Positions 1 to 10,479 are shown, numbered from the stretch's first letter. The stretch: 64,000 bases of DNA from Streptomyces microflavus (GCF_014650075.1 NZ_BMUG01000005.1:372001-436000); one strand, 5' to 3'. Made by a program: numbers and translations. The notes: generated by a model from the letters alone, not told the origin.

Positions 1-1070
1 AGCTGGAAGTGCGGGGCGACAGCGGGCGTACGCAGCACGATCTCCTCGATCTGGGTGGGGAACAGGTTCACCCCGCGCAGGATCACCATGTCGTCGCTGC
101 GCCCGGTGACCTTCTCCATCCGGCGGAAGTTCCGGGCCGTCCCCGGCAGCAGCCGCGTCAGGTCCCGGGTGCGGTAGCGGATCACCGGCATCGCCTCCTT
201 GGTGAGCGAGGTGAAGACCAGCTCGCCCTCCTCACCTTCGGGCAGCACCTCACCGGTGAACGGGTCCACGACCTCCGGATAGAAGTGGTCCTCCCAGATG
301 TGCAGCCCGTCCTTCGTCTCCACGCACTCCTGCGCCACCCCGGGGCCCATCACCTCGGAGAGCCCGTATATGTCGACCGCGTCGATGGCGAACCGGTCCT
401 CGATCTCCCGCCGCATCGCCTCGGTCCACGGCTCCGCGCCGAAGATCCCCACCTTGAGCGAGGTCGTGCGCGGGTCGACGCCCTGCCGTTCGAACTCGTC
501 CAGCAGCGTCAGCATGTACGACGGCGTGATCATGATGATCTCGGGCCGGAAGTCCTGGATCAGCTGCACCTGGCGCGCGGTCATCCCGCCGGACGCGGGG
601 ATCACCGTGCAGCCGAGCCGCTCGGCCCCGTAGTGGGCGCCGAGTCCGCCGGTGAACAGCCCGTACCCGTAGGCCACATGCACCTTTTGGCCGGGCCTGC
701 CGCCCGCCGCGCGGATCGACCGGGCGACCACGTCCGCCCAGGTGTCCAGGTCCCGTTCGGTGTAGCCCACGACGGTCGGACGCCCGGTCGTGCCGCTGGA
801 GGCGTGGATGCGCCGGACGTCCCGCTCCGGCACGGCGAACATCCCGAAGGGGTAGTTGTCGCGCAGGTCGGCCTTGGCGGTGAACGGGAAGCGGGAGAGG
901 TCGGCGAGCGTACGGCAGTCCTCGGGCCGGAGCCCGGCCCCGTCGAACGCCGCCCGGTAGAACGGCACGTTCTCGTAGGCGTGGCGCAGGGTCGTGCGGA
1001 GCCGTTCGAGCTGGAGGGTCTCCAGATCGGCGCGGCTCAGCTGTTCCGCCGCGTCCAGCATGGCTGTCAT
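1..1070 (-). CDS. paaK: Phenylacetate-CoA ligase (3' end outside window)
   Basis: An AMP-forming ligase that activates phenylacetate to phenylacetyl-CoA, the entry step of aerobic phenylacetate breakdown. Translation from the ATG at 1070 begins MTAMLDAAEQLSRADLETLQ. It contains the adenylate-forming signature SSGTTGRPT about 90 residues in, and family-typical stretches such as YGLSEVMGPGVAQEC and YRTRDLT. About 356 codons are present and the frame is still open at base 1, so the gene is truncated only by the window edge; the family is about 430 residues. A TetR-type dyad lies 28 bases upstream. No other paa genes are visible in the window. Confidence 0.93.
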   Translation of the reverse strand, partial: MTAMLDAAEQLSRADLETLQLERLRTTLRHAYENVPFYRAAFDGAGLRPEDCRTLADLSRFPFTAKADLRDNYPFGMFAVPERDVRRIHASSGTTGRPTVVGYTERDLDTWADVVARSIRAAGGRPGQKVHVAYGYGLFTGGLGAHYGAERLGCTVIPASGGMTARQVQLIQDFRPEIIMITPSYMLTLLDEFERQGVDPRTTSLKVGIFGAEPWTEAMRREIEDRFAIDAVDIYGLSEVMGPGVAQECVETKDGLHIWEDHFYPEVVDPFTGEVLPEGEEGELVFTSLTKEAMPVIRYRTRDLTRLLPGTARNFRRMEKVTGRSDDMVILRGVNLFPTQIEEIVLRTPAVAPHFQ

Positions 1071-1097
1071 AAGGGCCCTTCCTCTCCCGAACCGGGC

Positions 1098-1113
1098 GAC
1101 CGATCATTCGGTC
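1098..1113. promoter_or_regulatory. PaaR-like TetR operator upstream of paaK
   Basis: A perfect inverted repeat GACCGA-TCAT-TCGGTC sits 28 bases upstream of the paaK start. The ACCG/CGGT half-sites resemble those described for the TetR-family phenylacetate regulator PaaR in actinobacteria. The dyad is seen directly. Assignment to PaaR is inference, since no paaR gene is in the window. Confidence 0.55.
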
Positions 1114-1231
1114 GATCTTCCTGGGAGCAGTAATTCAGGAGGCCGGGGGTGCTGGCAAGAGGGGCGCACGGACCCGTTCCGGATCGGCTCGCAGCGAAGC
1201 CCGGTGCGTCCCTCCACCCGTTCCTGTTTGG

Positions 1232-2764
1232 ATGGACGGCATGCCGACCTTCACCGCGTACGACACCACCCCGCTCGCCTACCACCTGGTGGGGGAGGGC
1301 GAGCCGCTGATCTGCCTGCCCGGCGGACCGATGCGGGCGAGCGCGTACCTCGGCGACCTCGGCGGGCTCTCCGCCGTACGGCAGCTGGTCCTCCTCGACC
1401 TGCGGGGTACGGGCGGTTCCGCCGTGCCGGACGACCCGTCGACCTACCGCTGCGACCGGCTCGTGGACGACGTGGAGGCGCTGCGCGAGCACCTCGGCCT
1501 GGACCGGATCGACCTGCTGGCCCACTCCGCCGGCGCGAACCTGGCCCAGCTGTACGCCGCCCGGTACCCGGAGCGGCTGCGCACCCTCACCCTGATCACC
1601 CCCTCCACCCGGGCCGCCGGCATCGAGGTGACCGACCAGGACCTCCGCGTGGCCGCCGCCCTGCGCAGCGGCGAACCCTGGTACGCCGAGGCCCGGGCCG
1701 CCCAGGAGGCGCTGCTCGCCGGAGGGCCCTTCGCCGAGCTGTGGCCCGCCGTCCGGCCGCTCACCTACGGCCGCTGGGACGCGGCCGCGCAGGCCCATGC
1801 CGCCGCCTCCGCCGGGCAGACCAACCCCGAGGCGCGCGGCCGCTACGAAGGCGACGGTGCGTACGACCCCGCCACCACCGTCCCCGCCCTCCGTGAGCTG
1901 GCGGCGCCGGTGCTCGTCCTCGCCGGGGAGTACGACGGGCATCCGAGCCCGGACCGGGCGACGGAGCTCGCCGCGCTCTTCCCGCACGGCGAGTTCACGG
2001 TCCAGCGGGGCGCGGGGCACTTCCCGTGGCTCGACGACCCGGGCGCCTTCTCCCGTACCGTGGCGGCCTTCCTCGATCCGGACGTCCTCACCGTGCAGGC
2101 GGGCGGTGTCCGGCTCGCGTACCGGGTGTGGGGCGAGCCCTCCGCGCCGCCCGTCGTCCTCCTCCACGGCCGGGCCGGATCCTCCCTCACCTGGAGCCGG
2201 ATCGCCGAGGAGCTCGCCGCCGAACACCGCGTGTACGCACCCGACTTCCGGGGCCACGGGCTCAGCGACTGGCCCGGCCGCTACTCCTTCGAGCTGTTCC
2301 GCGACGACCTGCACGCGTTCCTGGAGGCGCGGAACCTGGCCGGCGCCACCGTCGTCGGGCACTCCATGGGCGGGGTGGCGGCCTATCTCCTGGCCCAGCG
2401 CGAGCCCGGCCTCATCGGGCGGCTGGTCATCGAGGACGCCCCGCCGCTCCTCCCGCTCGACCCGCCCCGCCCGACCGGCGTGCGCCCCGAAGGCGAGCCG
2501 GACTTCGACTGGGCCGTCGTACCGGACACCGACGCCCAGCTGAACGACCCGGATCCGACGGCCCGCGAACGGCTGGCGGAGATCACCGCCCCGACCCTGG
2601 TCATCGGCGGCGGCCCCACCAGCCACATCGACCAGAAGCAGCTCACCCACATGGCGGACACCATCCCCGGAGCCACGTTCGTCACCATCGAGGCGGGCCA
2701 CCTCGTCCACACCACCCGGCCGGACGCGTTCCTCGCGGCGATCAGCGCGTTCGGCCTGGGATGA
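1232..2764 (+). CDS. Tandem (fused) double alpha/beta hydrolase
   Basis: A 510-residue protein made of two complete alpha/beta-hydrolase domains. Domain 1 (about 5-285) has the nucleophile elbow AHSAGAN, an acid in LVLAGEYDGHPS and the His in GAGHFPW. Domain 2 (about 290-510) has LLHGRAGSS, the elbow VGHSMGG and a terminal GHLVH. The first domain resembles proline iminopeptidase-like hydrolases and the second haloalkane/carboxylesterase-like hydrolases; substrates cannot be read. A second in-frame ATG at 1241 is an equally good start. The gene stands alone, divergent from paaK and convergent with the acyl-CoA synthetase. No frameshift is visible at the join, so this is a genuine fusion. Confidence 0.85.
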   Translation: MDGMPTFTAYDTTPLAYHLVGEGEPLICLPGGPMRASAYLGDLGGLSAVRQLVLLDLRGTGGSAVPDDPSTYRCDRLVDDVEALREHLGLDRIDLLAHSAGANLAQLYAARYPERLRTLTLITPSTRAAGIEVTDQDLRVAAALRSGEPWYAEARAAQEALLAGGPFAELWPAVRPLTYGRWDAAAQAHAAASAGQTNPEARGRYEGDGAYDPATTVPALRELAAPVLVLAGEYDGHPSPDRATELAALFPHGEFTVQRGAGHFPWLDDPGAFSRTVAAFLDPDVLTVQAGGVRLAYRVWGEPSAPPVVLLHGRAGSSLTWSRIAEELAAEHRVYAPDFRGHGLSDWPGRYSFELFRDDLHAFLEARNLAGATVVGHSMGGVAAYLLAQREPGLIGRLVIEDAPPLLPLDPPRPTGVRPEGEPDFDWAVVPDTDAQLNDPDPTARERLAEITAPTLVIGGGPTSHIDQKQLTHMADTIPGATFVTIEAGHLVHTTRPDAFLAAISAFGLG

Positions 2765-2818
2765 CCTGCCGGTGGTCAGCCGTCAGCGAGCAGCGGTGAA
2801 CCGCAAGGCCGTCGGCCG

Positions 2819-4450
2819 TCAGCCGCCGGCCCCGGTTCCGGCAGCCTTCGCCGCCACCGCCTTCGCCCAGCGGTAGTCCGCCTTGCCGCTCGGCGAACGC
2901 TGGATTCGCTCGGTGATGACCAGGGCGCGGGGGATCTTGTACCCGGCGAGCCGGGTCCGGCAGTGGGCCTGCACGACGTCGAGGTCCAACGCATCAGCCC
3001 CCTCCCGCAGTTCGAGGACGGCCGCGACCCTGCTTCCCCAGCGCTCGTCGGGGACGCCTGCGACGAGCGCGTCGTACACGTCCGGGTGGGACTTCAGCGC
3101 CTGCTCCACCTCCTCCGGATAGACCTTCTCCCCACCGGTGTTGATGCACTGCGAGCCCCGGCCGAGCACGGTGACGATGCCCTCCGCGTCCACGGTCGCC
3201 ATGTCGCCCAGCAGCACCCACCGCTCCTCGCCCTTGCGGAAGAAGGTGTCGGCGGTCTTGGCCGGGTCGTTGTAGTAGCCGAGCGGCACATGGCCACGCT
3301 GGGCGATCCGGCCCACCTCGCCAGGGACCACCGGCTCGTACGTCGCCGGATCGACCACGGCCGTACGGGCGTTGACCTGGACCCGGAACCCCCGCTCGGG
3401 GCCCGAGTCGGCGGTGGCCGTGCCGTTGAAGCCGGATTCGGACGAGCCGAAGTTGTTGAGCAGCATCACGGTCGGCACGAGTGACTGGAACTCGGCCCGC
3501 ACCGAATCCGACATGATCGCCCCCGAGCTGGAGACGGAGAACAGCGACGAGCAGTCGGTCCCGCGGAGCGGCCCGTTGAGAGCGTCGATCAGCGGACGCA
3601 GCATCGCGTCGCCCACCAGCGACACGCTGGTGACCTTCTCCTTCTCGATCGTCCGGAGAACTTCGTACGGGACGAACTTGCGGTGTATCACGACCCGTTG
3701 GCCGAAGTTGAACCCGATGAACGCGGTGAGCGTGGAGGTGCCGTGCATCAGCGGGGGAGTGGGGAAGAAGGTGATGCCCCCGCCGCCCGCCGCCACCCGC
3801 TCCGCCAGCTCCTGCGGACTCTTCACCGGATCGCCGGTCGGTGCGCCGCCGCCCAGACCGGAGAAGAACAGGTCCTCCTGACGCCACATCACCCCCTTCG
3901 GCATCCCGGTCGTGCCGCCGGTGTAGATGATGAACTGGTCGTCCGCGGAACGTGGTGCGAAGCCGCGCAGGGGCGAGCCGGAGGCCTCGGCCTCGGTGAA
4001 GGGGACGGCCCCCGGGCCCGGAGACACGGCGGCGGGTCCCACGCGGACCAGGTGGCGCAGGGCCGGCGCCTGTGCGGACGCCGCCGCCACCCGCTCGTCG
4101 AACTCGCCGTCGAAGACCAGCGCCGCCAGGTCCGCGTCCCGGTAGAGGTAGACCAGCTCCTCCTTCACGTACCGGTAGTTGACGTTGACCGGCACCAGCC
4201 GGGCCTTGAGCGCTCCCAGGACCGTCTGGAGGTACTCGATGCCGTTGTAGAGGTGCAGACCCAGGTGCTCGCCCGGGCGGAGGCCCGCGTCGACGAAGTG
4301 ATGGGCGATCCGGTTGGCGGCGGCGTCCAGCTGGGCGTAGGTGAGGCGTCGCTCGGCTCCCGTACCGGGATGGTCGACGTACAGGAGCGCCTCGCGGTCG
4401 GGGACCACGTCGACGACCGACTCGAACAGGTCGGCAAGGTTGTACTCCAC
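2819..4450 (-). CDS. Acyl-CoA synthetase (AMP-forming, FadD-like)
   Basis: A 543-residue adenylate-forming ligase predicted to activate a carboxylic acid to its CoA thioester through an acyl-adenylate. The P-loop YTGGTTGMPKG is at residues 176-186, FGSSESG lies mid-protein, and the adenylation motif LLGDMATVDAEG with GRGSQCINTGGEKVYPEEVE leads into the C-terminal lid, which ends with a catalytic Lys in RSPSGKADYRWAK. The length is normal for the family. It faces the crotonase-thiolase operon across a 17-bp dyad, so it probably supplies that operon's CoA substrate. FadD17/FadD19-type steroid or branched-acid ligases are the closest style, but the substrate is unknown. Confidence 0.9.
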   Translation of the reverse strand: MEYNLADLFESVVDVVPDREALLYVDHPGTGAERRLTYAQLDAAANRIAHHFVDAGLRPGEHLGLHLYNGIEYLQTVLGALKARLVPVNVNYRYVKEELVYLYRDADLAALVFDGEFDERVAAASAQAPALRHLVRVGPAAVSPGPGAVPFTEAEASGSPLRGFAPRSADDQFIIYTGGTTGMPKGVMWRQEDLFFSGLGGGAPTGDPVKSPQELAERVAAGGGGITFFPTPPLMHGTSTLTAFIGFNFGQRVVIHRKFVPYEVLRTIEKEKVTSVSLVGDAMLRPLIDALNGPLRGTDCSSLFSVSSSGAIMSDSVRAEFQSLVPTVMLLNNFGSSESGFNGTATADSGPERGFRVQVNARTAVVDPATYEPVVPGEVGRIAQRGHVPLGYYNDPAKTADTFFRKGEERWVLLGDMATVDAEGIVTVLGRGSQCINTGGEKVYPEEVEQALKSHPDVYDALVAGVPDERWGSRVAAVLELREGADALDLDVVQAHCRTRLAGYKIPRALVITERIQRSPSGKADYRWAKAVAAKAAGTGAGG

Positions 4451-4536
4451 CGTTCCTCCTGACCCCGGGTGACTGGCGACTCGGCCGTCATTAGAGCGCC
4501 GGGCGGCACAAGTGGGAAGGGGTGGCGTCGAAAGAA

Positions 4537-4553
4537 TCTGACGAGCTGTCAGA
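4537..4553. promoter_or_regulatory. Dyad operator between divergent acyl-CoA genes
   Basis: Inverted repeat TCTGAC-N5-GTCAGA lies between the divergent starts at 4450 and 4617. Its size and symmetry suit a TetR-family fatty-acid or steroid catabolic repressor controlling both directions. No regulator gene adjoins it, so the binding protein must be encoded elsewhere. Confidence 0.5.
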
Positions 4554-4616
4554 AAACTATTGAACTGCGACCCCGCCTACTGCAACCTGTTCCAGGTCTG
4601 GAGACGGGAGTTCGTC

Positions 4617-5432
4617 ATGGGCGGTACGGAACACCTCGGTACGGAACACCTCACCGTGGAGCGCCAGGGCGCCACGATGGTGCTCACCTTGAACAGACCA
4701 CAGGCCAGGAACGCGCTGTCGCTGCCGATGCTCGTCGGCCTGTACGACGGGTGGCTCGCGGCCGACGCGGACGACGGGGTCCGCTCCGTCGTCCTGACCG
4801 GGGCGGGCGGCGCGTTCTGCTCCGGCATGGACCTCAAGGCGCTGGCGGGCGACGGGATGGAGGGCGAGGAGTACCGGGAGCGGATGACCGCCGACCCGGA
4901 CCTGCACTGGAAGGCGATGCTGCGCCACCACCGCCCGCGCAAACCGGTGATCGCCGCCGTGGAAGGCCCGTGCGTCGCCGGCGGCACCGAGATCCTCCAG
5001 GGAACGGACATCCGGATCGCCGGGGCGGGCGCCACCTTCGGCCTCTTCGAGGTCCGCCGCGGCCTCTTCCCGATCGGCGGCTCCACCGTCCGGCTGCCCC
5101 GCCAGATCCCCCGCACCCACGCCCTCGAAATGCTCCTCACCGGCCGCCCCTACACCGCCGGGGAGGCTTCCGCCATCGGGCTCATCGGCAGGGTCGTGCC
5201 CGACGGTACCGCCCTGGAGGAGGCCCTCGCCGTCGCCGAGCGGATCAACGCCTGCGGGCCGCTCGCCGTCGAGGCGGTCAAGGCCTCGGTCTACGAGGGC
5301 GCCGAGCTGACCGAGAGCGAGGCGCTGGCCGCCGAACTCAAGCGCGGCTGGCCGGTGTTCGCGACCGAGGACGCCAAGGAGGGCGCCCGCGCCTTCGCCG
5401 AGAAGCGCCCGCCCGTCTACCGGCGCGCCTGA
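4617..5432 (+). CDS. Crotonase-family enoyl-CoA hydratase/isomerase
   Basis: A 271-residue crotonase-fold protein. LNRPQARNALSLPM is near the N-terminus. The oxyanion-hole segments are GAFCSGMDLKAL and VEGPCVAGGTEIL, followed by FGLFEVRRGLFPIGGSTVRLPR and ALEMLLTGRPYTA. The Glu of FGLFE and that of ALEML occupy the usual catalytic positions. The ATG at 4617 is chosen because GGGAG at 4605-4609 is well spaced; an upstream ATG at 4560 lacks a good site. It begins a tight four-gene operon with an OB-fold/zinc-ribbon protein and two thiolase-fold proteins. Hydration of an enoyl-CoA in side-chain or long-chain acid degradation is likely. Confidence 0.88.
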   Translation: MGGTEHLGTEHLTVERQGATMVLTLNRPQARNALSLPMLVGLYDGWLAADADDGVRSVVLTGAGGAFCSGMDLKALAGDGMEGEEYRERMTADPDLHWKAMLRHHRPRKPVIAAVEGPCVAGGTEILQGTDIRIAGAGATFGLFEVRRGLFPIGGSTVRLPRQIPRTHALEMLLTGRPYTAGEASAIGLIGRVVPDGTALEEALAVAERINACGPLAVEAVKASVYEGAELTESEALAAELKRGWPVFATEDAKEGARAFAEKRPPVYRRA

Positions 5433-5455
5433 GCCCCGAGCCCATGGAGAGAGCC

Positions 5456-6412
5456 ATGCCCGAAGTCCTCAGCGCCCCGCTGGTGGTCGAATTCCCCTTC
5501 ACCCGATCTCTCGGCCCCGTCCAGAGCGCCTTCCTCACCGGACTGCGCGAACGCACCGTCCTCGGGGTCCGCACGGACGACGGCACCGTGCTCGTACCAC
5601 CCGTCGAGTACGACCCCGTCAACGCGAACGAACTCCGCGAGCTCGTCGAGGTCGCCGCCACCGGCACCGTCACCACCTGGGCCTGGAACCCGGCCCCGCG
5701 CCGCAACCAGCCGCTGGGAACCCCGTTCGCCTGGGTGCTCGTCCGCCTCGACGGCGCCGCCACCGCGCTGCTGCACGCCCTGGACGCCCCCGGACCCGAC
5801 GCCGTGCACACCGGGATGCGGGTCCGGATCCGCTGGGCCGCCGAGCGCACCGGCGCCATCACCGACATCGCCTGCTTCGAGCCGTACGAGGGTGAGCCGG
5901 GCCCGGGCGAACCCGCGCCGCACAACGGGGAGTTCACCGACCCCGTCACCGGCATCGTCGCCCCCGCCCGCCTCGACTACGTCCACACCCCCGGCCGCGC
6001 CCAGACCGCCTACCTCAAGGCCCTCGAAGGGCACCGCACCGTCGGTGAACGCTGCCCCGCCTGCCGCAAGGTCTACGTACCGCCGCGCGGAGCATGCCCC
6101 ACCTGCGGCATCGCCACCGAGGAAGAGGTCGAGGTCGGCCCGCGCGGCACGGTCACCACGTTCTGCATCGTCAACATCAAGGCGAAGAACCTCGACATCG
6201 AAGTCCCGTACGTCTACGCCCACATCGCCCTAGACGGCGCCGACCTCGCCCTCCACGGCCGCATCGCCGGCATCCCGTACGACCAGGTCCGCATGGGCCT
6301 GCGCGTCGAACCCGTCTGGGCCGGTGCCGGCCGGGGGTCCCACCACCCCGACCACTACCGGCCCACCGGCGAGCCCGATGCCGACTACGACACGTACAAG
6401 GAGCTGGTGTAG
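5456..6412 (+). CDS. Zn-ribbon OB-fold (DUF35) acyl-CoA binding protein
   Basis: A 318-residue protein. The N-terminal half (about 1-140) looks like a divergent DUF35/OB-fold unit without cysteines. The C-terminal half has a rubredoxin-like zinc ribbon, CPACRKVY then CPTCGIATEEE, followed by an OB-fold with GRGTVTTF-like strands. DUF35 proteins partner thiolase-like proteins in steroid aldolase (Ltp2) and acyl-CoA hydratase (ChsH2) complexes, so this is probably the obligate partner of the next gene. ATG 5456 is preferred because GGAGA at 5446-5450 is properly placed. It abuts the next gene: the stop ends at 6412 and the next ATG is at 6413. Confidence 0.85.
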   Translation: MPEVLSAPLVVEFPFTRSLGPVQSAFLTGLRERTVLGVRTDDGTVLVPPVEYDPVNANELRELVEVAATGTVTTWAWNPAPRRNQPLGTPFAWVLVRLDGAATALLHALDAPGPDAVHTGMRVRIRWAAERTGAITDIACFEPYEGEPGPGEPAPHNGEFTDPVTGIVAPARLDYVHTPGRAQTAYLKALEGHRTVGERCPACRKVYVPPRGACPTCGIATEEEVEVGPRGTVTTFCIVNIKAKNLDIEVPYVYAHIALDGADLALHGRIAGIPYDQVRMGLRVEPVWAGAGRGSHHPDHYRPTGEPDADYDTYKELV

Positions 6413-7457
6413 ATGCGAGACGTGGCGATCGTCGCCTTCGCCCAGACCGCACACCGGCGGCGTACCGACGAACTCTCCGAGGTCGACCTGCTGATGCCCG
6501 TCCTCCACGAGGTCCTCGGGGTAACGGGGTTGAAGGCCAACGAGATCGGGTTCACCTGCTCAGGCTCCGCCGACTACCTCGCCGGACGCGCCTTCTCCTT
6601 CACCATGGCCCTCGACGGCGTCGGCGCCCACCCGCCCATCTCCGAGTCCCACGTCGAGATGGACGGGGCCTGGGCGCTGTACGAGGCCTGGGTGAAGATC
6701 ATGACCGGCGAGGCGGACACCGCGCTCGTCTACTCCTACGGCAAGTCCTCGCCCGGCGAGGTCCGCGACGTCCTCACCCGCCAGCTCGACCCGTACTACC
6801 TCGCCCCGCTCTGGCCGGACTCCGTCGCGCTCGCCGCCCTCCAGGCCCAGGCCCTCATCGACGCGGGCGACACCGACGAGGCGGCCCTCGCGGACATCGC
6901 CGCCCGCAGCCGCACCGACGCCACCGCCAACCCGCACGCCCAGCTCACCGGGGACACCCCCGCCGGCGAATACCTCGTGCGCCCACTGCGCACCGGCGAC
7001 TGCCCGCCCATCGGGGACGGCGCCGCCGCCGTCATCCTCGCCGCCGGGGACACTGCCCGCGCTCTTTGCGCACGGCCCGCCTGGATCCGGGGCATCGACC
7101 ACCGCATCGAGGCCCACAGCCTCGGCGTCCGCGACCTGACCGACTCACCCTCCACCCGGCTCGCCGCCCAGCACGCCGGAGCCTTCGAACGGCCCGTCGA
7201 CACCGTCGAGTTGCACGCCCCGTTCACCTCGCAGGAGGTCGTCCTGCGCAAGGCCCTCGGGCTCGGCGAAGACACCCGTATCAACCCGTCCGGTGGCGCG
7301 CTCGCCGCCAACCCGATCATGGCGGCGGGCCTCATCCGGCTCGGCGAGGCCGCCGCCCGCATCCACCGCGGCGAGTCCGACCGGGCCCTCGCCCACGCCA
7401 CCTCCGGGCCCTGCCTGCAGCAGAACCTGGTCGCCGTCCTGGAAGGGGAGAGCGCGC

Positions 7458-7465
<8 letters not shown>
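6413..7465 (+). CDS. Thiolase-fold lipid-transfer-like protein (Ltp2 type)
   Basis: A 350-residue thiolase-superfamily protein starting MRDVAIVAFAQTAHRR. GSADYL and YSYGKSS segments are in the N-terminal half, NPSGGALAANPIMAAGLIR lies near the C-terminus, and GPCLQQN near the end corresponds to the thiolase C-terminal Cys region. It is shorter than biosynthetic thiolases (about 390 residues) and lacks the usual CxSG nucleophile context, as in the non-decarboxylating aldolase Ltp2. It directly follows the DUF35 gene, which supports a DUF35-thiolase complex. Retro-aldol cleavage of a beta-hydroxyacyl-CoA is an inference from that architecture. Confidence 0.82.
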
Positions 7466-8624
<1,159 letters not shown>

Positions 8625-8634
8625 GACCCCGGGC

Positions 8635-8673
8635 CGCTGCCCGCTGCCCGCTGCCCGCTGCCCGCTGCCCGCC
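8635..8673. repeat. Heptanucleotide tandem repeat (CCGCTGC)5
   Basis: Five perfect copies of CCGCTGC at 8635-8669 plus a partial sixth fill the short gap between two convergent genes. It has no dyad of its own. It looks like a slippage-prone simple repeat that could vary between strains. Confidence 0.85.
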
Positions 8674-10251
8674 TCAGGGCAGGGGGCAGCTGACCTGCAG
8701 CACCCGTTCGGCCAGCCGGCCCGTGAGGCGGCCGTCGGTGACGGCGGCCTCGGCGAGCCAGTCCGCCGCGGTCAACTGCTCCACCAGAGGCTCCAGTTCG
8801 TCGGGCTCGACGGCACACCAGGAGGTGAGGGCCGCCACGTCGATGCCCTCGCCGTCGGCACCCAGCCGTCCGTCGGTACTGGTCCGGACCGCCAGGGCCA
8901 GGGCGAGGAGCCGGGTGGCGGCACCGGTCTTCTTCTTGCGCAGCTTCTTGTCACCGACGACCCGCTGGGCCCACCCGCTGAGCTTGGGACGCGTCTTCCG
9001 GCCGAAGTCGAACGGGCCCTGTCCGTCGTCGTCGGGCATCAGGGACGGGATGGTGATCGGGGTGGGGCTCTCGGGCCGGGACTCGAGCAGATCGTCGGCG
9101 GTGCCGGGGATGGACAGCCACCCGGAGTCGACGAGCCGCCCGATCAGCTCCTCGGGCTCCGTCAGGGGCAGCCCCCTGACGTCCTGCCCCACCAGGTTGC
9201 CGGTGCCGGTGAGCGCCGAGCGCAGGGTCAGCATCACCGCCATCAGACGGGCCTCCGGGCCGGGCAGCGGGGTGTGCTCGGCGACATGGGCGAGGACCGT
9301 GCGTGCGTGCTCCCACTGGGTGAGACCGGGCAGCAGACGGTTGGTGACCTCGCCCTCGCCGACCGGGCTCTGGCCGGTGCGCTGCTGGTGCTGGAGGAGA
9401 GCGGCGTCGGCCGCCTGCTCGGCGCGCCGGGCCTCCAGCACCAGCTCGGTCACCCCGGAGACCTCCGCCCAGATGCGGAAGGCCTTCGCCTTACGGGAGT
9501 GGAGATCGGCGAGCTCCGCCAGATCGGGTTCGGGGCGCTGCTGGTAGGCACGGAAGAGGTCGCCCAGCTCGATCAGTTCGTCACGCAGGGCGACCGGGTG
9601 CAGATCGTGCGGCACGATCCGCTGCGCGATCTTCCCGTACCGACGGCTGAGCCGGGGCTTCGGGGTGCGGGGGGCGGGCACCCCCTGCGTGGTGGGGGCC
9701 GCGGAGGACGGGGCGTGGGAGAAGTGCGGGCCGATCGCACCGGCCGGACGGTCGGCGCCGGCCCGGGCTCCTGCCGCGGGGTGCGGTCCGGTGACGGCCG
9801 GCCCGGCGGCGGCCGGGGCCGTGGCCGGGGCGGTGGCGACGATCTTCGCGGACGAGTGGGCGGCCGCGCAGCGCGCGCAGCACTCCAGCGCCCGCCACCA
9901 GCGGCCCTGCCGGTCGTTGATGACGGCCATGACGACCGGGCCCCCGCACCGCGACGGCACGGCACGCTCGCGCGGGCCCGCGTCCCGGACGTGCGTGTGG
10001 CACTCCTCGGCCCGGCAGGCGCAGTACGCCTCGGGACGGGGTCCCGAGGCGGCTCGCAGATGTGTCGCGAGGTGCGCGACGGCCGCCGTGCGGCCGGCGG
10101 CTGCGGTGGGAAGGACCTGGGGGGTGCAGGCCGGACGGCTGCACGAGACGCGCACTGTCGCACCGCCCCGGTCGGCCGCGTCCAGGCGCACCGTCCACGC
10201 GCGTCCCGCCACCCGTTCTTCCAGCCCGCTCACTGTGCCCTCCACCGTCAT
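8674..10251 (-). CDS. Conserved hypothetical protein with Cys-rich N-terminus
   Basis: A 525-residue protein starting MTVEGTVSGLEERVAG (AGAGGACAGG lies upstream of the ATG at 10251). The first 130 residues carry several Cys/His clusters (CSRPAC, YCACRAEECHTH, RCGG, ECCARCAAAH), which look like zinc-binding modules. An Ala/Pro-rich linker follows. A helical C-terminal half contains the basic patch KKLRKKKTG and ends with a winged-helix-like EELIGRLVDSGWL/LEPLVEQLTAADWL repeat. I do not recognise a characterised function. A DNA- or RNA-associated role is possible from the zinc clusters and basic patch. The gene is divergent from 10523. Confidence 0.75.
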   Translation of the reverse strand: MTVEGTVSGLEERVAGRAWTVRLDAADRGGATVRVSCSRPACTPQVLPTAAAGRTAAVAHLATHLRAASGPRPEAYCACRAEECHTHVRDAGPRERAVPSRCGGPVVMAVINDRQGRWWRALECCARCAAAHSSAKIVATAPATAPAAAGPAVTGPHPAAGARAGADRPAGAIGPHFSHAPSSAAPTTQGVPAPRTPKPRLSRRYGKIAQRIVPHDLHPVALRDELIELGDLFRAYQQRPEPDLAELADLHSRKAKAFRIWAEVSGVTELVLEARRAEQAADAALLQHQQRTGQSPVGEGEVTNRLLPGLTQWEHARTVLAHVAEHTPLPGPEARLMAVMLTLRSALTGTGNLVGQDVRGLPLTEPEELIGRLVDSGWLSIPGTADDLLESRPESPTPITIPSLMPDDDGQGPFDFGRKTRPKLSGWAQRVVGDKKLRKKKTGAATRLLALALAVRTSTDGRLGADGEGIDVAALTSWCAVEPDELEPLVEQLTAADWLAEAAVTDGRLTGRLAERVLQVSCPLP

Positions 10252-10479
10252 CCTGTCCTCTCTTCCGGCGCACCGCCGTTCCCGCACGCACCGCTGCCGC
10301 GACGGACGGGGCACGGCGGTGGATCCAACGCTATGCGGCACGGGGCCCCGAAGTGGGCGAACTTGCTCCGATTCCACGCGGAAGAGTCTCTGCCGGGCGC
10401 CCTGTGATGCCTGCGGACCTCCCCCGCGATGCCCGCCGGTGGGCGCGGGGCCGGTGTCGCAGGGCGGTGATCCGCCCCG

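Noticed and set aside
250..1107. 285-residue leftward frame at the left end
   Set aside because: It is an Arg/Ala-rich shadow of paaK in another frame; the real ligase frame reads from 1070 through base 1.
4469..5455. Long upstream extension of the OB-fold gene frame
   Set aside because: The extension overlaps the crotonase gene in another frame; the well-placed GGAGA and homology put the start at 5456.
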